Shown here: piece by piece, positions 58,083-64,000 of the stretch
How positions within the stretch are numbered: the first letter of the stretch is position 1
How the letters are laid out: every line of letters starts with the position of its first letter
Source of the DNA: Chiua virens
Taxonomy: Eukaryota > Basidiomycota > Agaricomycetes > Boletales > Boletaceae
DNA length: 64,000 bases
Reading direction: 5' to 3'
Assembly (NCBI GenBank): GCA_019787685.1
Contig: JAHNUO010000010.1
Coordinates: 1,302,001 to 1,366,000 of the forward strand
The notes under the pieces: model-generated
Seen by the model: only the letters and a program-made list of their open reading frames with translations
What the model was told of the DNA's origin: nothing
Databases searched by the model: none
Position numbers and translations under genes: made by a program

Positions 58083-60406
58083 TTAAATTTTATATATCAT
58101 CTCCCACAATCTCTTCTGTTCTCTCTCTCCCTCCTCCATGTCCAACTCTTCTCTCTCCTCCTCCTCCGCCAGCTCATCAGTCAACGCCTCCGAGTCGGTC
58201 TCGTCCGACATCAACTCATCGTCGAGCTCCGCACTCGGCCCACGCCGCGTCCGTGTCGCCTCCTGTTCGTATGTCCGACTGAGGCACGCCACGGGACCTA
58301 TCGTCCATGTGGCTGGCGGGCGGATCAACGGCGTGTACGTTTCCCGGTGAGACGAAAGCACGGCAAGAAGATCCGCCGCATCGACCCCGGGATCAGCATG
58401 GCTTGGCTCGGTCTCATTAACAGGGGGGTTAGAGTGCTCGCTCGAACGTCCATGAAACACTTCTAGCGCCTTGAAATGCTCTTTATGGCTATGATAGCGT
58501 GCACCGACTACTTCCACGGCGTGCTCGATCGCACTGATGGTGATCTATTGATAGCTAGTTAGACATGTAGCTTCTCGTCGAATTTTACACGCACCTGGTC
58601 TCCCTGTCTCCATGCCTGGCATCGTTGCTTCAACCTAATTTCCCTCTCCCTCCAGACGATCGCTCTGTGTATGATGTCCGTTACAAACGACACCATCACA
58701 GCTTGCAGATGTCGAACCTAGTTGCGCATCAATAGGACCTGTGCCATGTCCGGCTCTTCCTCCCCGAGCTCGAGAGAAGCGTGTAACCTAAGCACCGTCC
58801 GTAAGTCACAAATCAAACACAAGTCGCAACCCACCCCATCAACTTTCCTAGTGCACCCAGGTTGAGTAAATCCATGCCTTGGCTGCGAAGATATGCCGCA
58901 TCGATACCCAACTCGCCAAACTGAGCTTTCAATTTGTACGGCAGTGTCAGCCCCCCTTTGTTCTTCCTCCGCACGTTCTCTGCAGGCTCCCCTTCGTCGT
59001 CAGATGGACCCTCGGAGTCAAGGACGGACTGTGAAATGGCTGGCGTCTCACGACGGTCCACTTTTGCTTTCTTGCCTGGTTTCAGTTTCAGTACTCCCGT
59101 GTCTATAACACCGTCTTCGCGAAGCGTGGCTCTTTTTCGACGCATATAAAGTCGTTTCTGGATGCGACGGCGTGAACGAGGGGAGAGTACCGACAGGTCC
59201 GAGTCAACGTTCTCAGATGGGCCTGGATCGTCAAGAGGGAACACCAACATGTTGCCCGCTCCAGGCTGAGAAGAAACCTCGAGTGATGCTTGCGGGAGCG
59301 GTGATATTGAGCAACGAGGACGAGCCCTGATCAGGTGCACAAGTCCTCGACGTATCTTCCCTCGATGTATTCTCACTCCGGGGATGACGTCCAACGGGAT
59401 CAGCATCGCCAGATAAGGCCAATAATACCGGGTCGATCGCCACGTTGAACGGGCCAGAGTCATTGCTTGTTCCTTGAGTCATTGATGTCCGATTTGATAA
59501 ACGCTGCACGTCCACCTGGTGTTCGTCGTAATCTCCGTGTTGTGTCGGCGTCGTCCCCATAACCGAGCCTTCTCGACTTTTGCCCTTTTCCTTTGTCGCT
59601 TCCTCACCTTCCCTCAAGATGCCGTCCAGAACTAAAAGATGTGCGCTTTCCAGACAGCCCATCAACGCCTCGCGTCGCGAGGATAAGACAGAGAGCTGAC
59701 GTGCAGACGTCGATGGCGACCCGAGTGACGGAGACCGGCAATCATCATCGACAGCCAGGGAATAGCGACTGTCGCTCGACATCGTTCCCCCTCGAACTCG
59801 ACTCCGAGCACGTCCCTTTCCAGTACCGCGGCTCCGTCCGCGCGTCCGCTTGCGTGATTCCCCGTCGACGTCCTCTACAGTCCACATCCTCCTCTTCAAC
59901 CGACATGAGACCCTCCTGCTGTACGATCCAGGAAGCCATCCGTTCCTCAACATCGATCCACGCTTGACTGACCTCGAGCGCAGGCTCGCACCAGGCCCAA
60001 GCCTCCTCGCCCGTGTCAGGCTCCGAATGCGCGGCAGACGCGTCCGCAGTCCGGACGTCCGTCACTGGACACCTCCATGTCGACTGTCGTCGTCGCTGGC
60101 TTGTTGCGCGGCCAAGGCTGCAGCGCCTTCTTCCAATGCCTCCAGGTACATCCATACCTCCCATGCATGCTTGGTTGGGATGCAGGCGGCGATGAGGTCG
60201 GGTCGCCACCGGGAGTGGATCGAGAGCGCACGGAAAAACGCATTATGTTCGGCGGACGTCCAGTTGGAGGGAGCACATACGTCCTCGACAGCGTCATGGG
60301 TGTCGCTCGCCGAGCCCGTCTCCAAGCCGAGACGCGTACGAGTGTCCTTGAGATGCTCGACGAAAGAAGGCAAGTACCCGTCCAGAATATCGTATTCATG
60401 ATCCAT
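58083..60406 (-). CDS. Rrn5-like RNA polymerase I upstream activating factor subunit (SANT domain)
   Basis: ATG at 60406 (MDHEYDILDGYLPSFVEHL). A SANT/Myb-like segment follows: NWTSAEHNAFFRALSIHSRW, RPDLIAACIPTKHAWEVWMYLEAL. Next is AWCEPALEVSQAWIDVEERMASW, as in Rrn5 relatives, which bind the rDNA promoter as part of UAF. After a long disordered acidic/Ser region come KRLYMRRKRATLREDGVID, PYKLKAQFGELGIDAAYLRSQ with LGALGKLM, then VMVSFVTDIIHRAIVWRERE and ITISAIEHAVEVVGARYHSHK. The last exon ends in an acidic stretch (LAEEEEREELDMEE). Short introns; some joins uncertain. Confidence is higher for the SANT class than for the exact subunit. Confidence 0.68.
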
Positions 60407-60558
60407 ACGATTTGAATGAGAATGGTACACGCGTTGGAAGTACTCGTGGTCAAGGCAGGGAATAGGATAGAAAAACGTAGGCTCGTGTGTGTGTGCCGTG
60501 ATGAAGCATCCTTTGAACGTCGTCGGAGGCGCAATTGTGGCAACAGTAAAAAAAAATT

Positions 60559-60657
60559 GGGCTCAACCGGGAATTGAACCCGGGTCACGTACATCTTCAC
60601 CATCTCATGGCGGGGTTACACCCGAAGCAGCGTATCATGCGACTAGACCATTGAGCC
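60559..60657 (-). tRNA. tRNA, probably Pro(CGG), with intron
   Basis: On the minus strand a 7-bp acceptor stem GGCTCAA/TTGAGCC encloses 99 nt. An A-box-like TGGTCTAGTCGCATG and a T-arm CCGGGTTCAATTCCCGG (B box) are clear. Downstream lies a run of nine T (60550-60558), a Pol III terminator. TTCGGG in the anticodon region suggests anticodon CGG, and the 27 nt excess over a normal tRNA suggests an intron after position 37 containing the hairpin CCATGAGATGG. I could not find a clean five-pair anticodon stem, so identity and intron limits are tentative. Confidence 0.7.
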
Positions 60658-62899
60658 ATACAGACTTTAGAGCCAATAATTCTATATCATTACCCTCATG
60701 CTGGCGCGGAAACTCGGGACGAGCGTTGCTTCGACTCGATCTAGGAGTAATTTGATACATCGAAGCCATACACACATAGCACCTCATCAAGTACGAGCTC
60801 GTAATGAAAATCCGCTTACCTCAACTTGAGCATCCTTTTGGAAGGTATTCCACTCGGCCTGGCGGGATACGAGTAGGAAGGGACTCCTGGATTTTGCTGC
60901 TCCTCGACCGCTGGTGAGCCCACTGCATGGAATTGTGCTCTAAGCTGTCCTTCAAGTCGAACTATGCACCGTCTATCTTATTCGCCATCTGTCTTGCTAT
61001 CACCGTAAGACTAGACCTTTGAGTCGTGCAAAGGGGGAACAGTTCCTGGACCAACACCAGCAAATATTCTCATAGGTGAGCGATGCATCTTAGGCTTGGG
61101 GATCTTTCGTGATGATGAATATAGATGTAAACCTGCAATGCGATCGAGATACACACACATTACCTCGATTTGAATATCCTCTCGGGTTTCAAACAGTTCA
61201 TCACTCCCGCGCTGTTTGCAACGCACCCATCCCGATCAATCAGCATTGGATTTCCTCGCCCCGGCCGCGCGGAAGAAAAATGGGAATTCCTGCGGTTTGT
61301 TGCTCCGTTGATTAGCCAACTATACGTAGGCGTGGTTGTAGTGCCTCTTCTGCTTCAATCTCGGTTGACCTTTGAGCAGAACCTTGCACCACCCATCTGG
61401 TCGTCAACACTGGTCATGGCCCCTTGGTGTTTCCGTGAAACTCGGCCGAATAACGATTCCCTCCACTGGGTTCCGCCAATTTTTGAAAGTGCCACTAGTA
61501 TTATCTCCTCGAGTATCATTTGATAAACACACGGGATCTTTCTTGAGTTTCGCTTCCACCCGGTTCCTGGTGACAGTACATTTAACCTCCATTCCAAGCT
61601 ATAACATGAAATCACACGTTTAAATATCGCAGGATTCATCCTCATCGTATTCTGCTTCGTAGCATCAAGTTCCAGTTCCAATCGCAGTTGGATCCCTGAT
61701 AACCACCCAAAAAGACCGTTGTCCGACCCGTCTTGCAAACAAAGCCTTTTGGTTATATGCAACGTGGAGTTGTTATGCATCAGCTCCGGGCAGTCATCAT
61801 ATCCAACCCTCCTTGTACGCAATGGGAAGCTTGACTGCGTGGCGGTATCGTTCACCCCGCCTTCTCGCCTAGCACAGGACTATGCTGAACAGCGAAACCG
61901 GCGACGCGGCGGAGCAGGATGAAATCACAACGAAACTCGAAGGTCATCTACAGAAAGACTCTGCATGAAACCGCCCTTATTCATTATTGTCTGTCGGGCG
62001 CGTCAACACGGCGGAGAATATGTTCAGCGATTCAATGTCATGGGACGTCCTTTTGATCTTCCTGGGCCCTCTGAGACGAAGACAAGTGATGTCACGAAAA
62101 TCGTCACACCGCTGAAGCCAGCCTTGGATCAGCCAGGAGTCTGGGGTCCACGACCAGGTCGTCACCGAAGTGTACAAGCACGTTGTATACGGGCTCTTTC
62201 CCCTCTCACACTCGCTCCGATTCGAGACGACTAACTCGCCCCTAACACACCAGGCGCATCACGTCAAAGAGGCCACGGCCACAAAGACATGTCGACAGCA
62301 GCCCGAGGGACAGAATCGGGCCGAGTGTGCGTATGAGAAAACCTGGTCACTCTCTTCTTGGAACGATGGGCGTTCTTGTTAACAGTCAGCTGGTACGCGT
62401 GGACTGCAATTTGGCCTTAGGAATCCGGACTTTACTCAATGCGACTTGTTGGCTGCACCGCGGACATGCAAGGGATCCGTTGAGTGGACTGGAGGAGAGG
62501 GGAGATGGGCGTGTGGGTTCGACGCCGGTTGAGCCTGGCATCCTCAATGCCACATGTACCAAGACGTAACAGATCTCGAGAGAAATCCAAGCAAGATCCG
62601 TCGTGTAAGACAGTGGTCGTGAAATGTGGGTGCTCAAGGGTCCGGTGGTGGGCAGGGCTAGAGATCGATACGGACGACCTACCAATAAAGCGAGCTTCTC
62701 GGGCAACGTGTACCAGGCGTGATCGCATAGGAGGAACCAGTTCCTATTGAACAATCTACACAAACATGCAATAGACAACAAAAACGAGACGGGACAGGAC
62801 AATAAAATCCATGAAAATCAATGCAGATGAACCGAGAGATGGAGAAGAAACAGCCATGGTAAGAGATATCGTACAACCCACTCCCGCGAGTCAAAGCCC
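60658..62899. other. Intergenic region
   Basis: About 2.2 kb. A 166-codon minus-strand open frame (61355-61855) and other shorter ones were read; none resembles a known family. Confidence 0.4.
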
Positions 62900-64000
62900 T
62901 TAGAGGGGGCGGCGAGCCTTCTCGGCCATAGGCTGTGTGGCGACGCGGGCCTGTGCGAGTGGAGCAAGGATCGGTCAGGGTGTTACTCTCGGTTGTCCCT
63001 GTCGTGATCGAAACTTAAACTCACCTCGTCGTCAGGAAGCTGGATGTACTGCTTCTTGGCACGGGAACGCTTGATGTACTTGGCAAGCGCAAATGCACCG
63101 ACGAAGAGGATGGCAGCACAAGCAGCGAAGACGGTCGACGTAGCACCCTGTTGAGAACCGATCTGGGCGAATGGGTAGGGGTCGTGGTAGCCAACGCTGC
63201 AGGTAGCGGCCCACTGCTTGGTGGAGGTGATGGCGTAGTTCTGTGGGGCGGTGTCAATAAGCGCAGGTGCGTGGGGAGAACATCAACCCACCTCGAGCCT
63301 GTAGATGAACTCAGTGACCGGGATGTCTGCCTTGTGGCCGAATGCGTGGTAGGTCTGGAAGTTGTCACTGGAGCCGTTCTTGAACTTGATCTTGACGAAG
63401 TCACGGTCCTCAGGGGGAGGTCCGCGGCGAAGCTCAAAGGCGAGGGCCGAAGCATAGTTGGCTGAGTAGACGTTGCGTCTAAGTATCTGTCTCAGATTCT
63501 ATATATACAATGTACTTACGGATAGCAGCGAGTTCGGGGTTGTGCTTGGCGAGCTCGAGCATGTGGAAGAGGGAAATGAAGGGGTGGTACGAGGTCTCGA
63601 TCATGTGGAACTGGAGAGGGTCACCGTTGAATGCGAGGCGTTCGAGCGACTTAATGATCGAGTGAAGGATAGTGCGACCAGCCACTAAACGTCAACAGTA
63701 ATCAATCTCAATGTCCCGCATGGCATCTGATGAGGACCAACGTACAGTTACCAATACCACCGACGTCTTTTGAGGAGAAGATAGCGTTCTCGTGGAAATT
63801 AGCCAAGCCACGAGCTTGTTCGACGAGAGTGGGAGGAAGACGGTGAGCGTAGGACTGGTTGTGGGTCAGCTGCGTGTTGATGTAGTCGAATATGTTCCAG
63901 GCATTCTCCAAGGTCGTGGGGCGACCGAAGACGTAGTCACGCACAGCACCGAAGAAGGGTTGCGCACCCTTTGCGACGGCCTTGAACTCGGAGGACGCGT
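62900..64000 (-). CDS. Histidine phosphatase superfamily protein (acid phosphatase-like), 3' part
   Basis: The gene enters from the right edge, so the N-terminus with the catalytic RHG motif is outside the window. Exons on the minus strand: LPPTLVEQARGLANFHENA, then GRTILHSIIKSLERLAFNGD with PLQFHMIETSYHPFISLFHM, NYASALAFELRRGPP, FVKIKFKNGSSDNFQTYHAFG and DIPVTEFIYRLE. A single membrane helix (STVFAACAAILFVGAFALA) followed by basic KYIKRSRAKK and a short tail ends at the stop 62900-62902. This matches membrane-anchored phosphoglycerate-mutase-like acid phosphatases of mushrooms, with the catalytic domain outside the cytosol. Start outside the window. Confidence 0.75.

Noticed and set aside
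61355..61855. 166-codon minus-strand open frame as a gene
   Set aside because: It overlaps plus-strand frames of similar quality and resembles no family I know.

Overview
The window looks like nuclear DNA of a mushroom-forming basidiomycete (Agaricomycetes). Genes are split by many short introns of about 50-60 bp. The conserved genes are typical of that group: ELP1, EFG1, SPT7, MRN1, a penta-EF-hand protein, an Rrn5-like SANT protein, a GGPP synthase and a histidine phosphatase. The mobile DNA is dominated by a Plavaka-type (CACTA-like) transposon. Exon limits were read by eye from splice sites and family resemblance, so they are approximate.

Left third (1-22.3 kb), accessory DNA. A P-loop GTPase gene on the minus strand (5139 to about 3531) runs in the same orientation into a tandem array that reaches the window edge. 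Every array unit reads, on the minus strand, as a complete intron of 69-96 bp (GTAAG-type donor, pyrimidine-rich 3' end, AG acceptor). Successive units are separated by exactly three bases of variable sequence. The window holds 22 such three-base spacers, none a stop codon, and the GTPase reading frame enters the array in phase 0. The array therefore looks like a gene tail made of single-codon micro-exons between near-identical introns. This is the most unusual structure here. A dead Tc1/mariner element (210-1797) sits in one of the introns. Next come a decayed TRAPPC11-like gene (5.2-7.3 kb) and a 14-kb Plavaka transposon (7336-21300) with 502-bp terminal inverted repeats. The transposon carries its transposase, a second gene, a captured piece of a myosin-type chitin synthase, and a very young gag-only LTR retroelement that splits the transposase.

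Middle (22.3-43.2 kb). A Ser/Pro-rich hypothetical, a LYR-motif protein, an acidic hypothetical, GGPP synthase, EFG1, ELP1, a gene-poor stretch (35.7-39.5 kb), a multi-span membrane protein and an aldo/keto reductase.

Right third (43.7-64 kb). SPT7 (SAGA), a penta-EF-hand protein, a protein with repeated nucleoporin-like SFE/ELR modules, two hypotheticals, the four-RRM protein MRN1, the Rrn5-like protein, a minus-strand tRNA (probably Pro) and the 3' part of a histidine phosphatase cut by the window edge. These genes do not form one pathway. Several serve RNA metabolism and transcription (ELP1, EFG1, SPT7, MRN1, Rrn5, tRNA), which is ordinary gene-space content. Several conserved genes show apparent one-base indels, which may be assembly errors.
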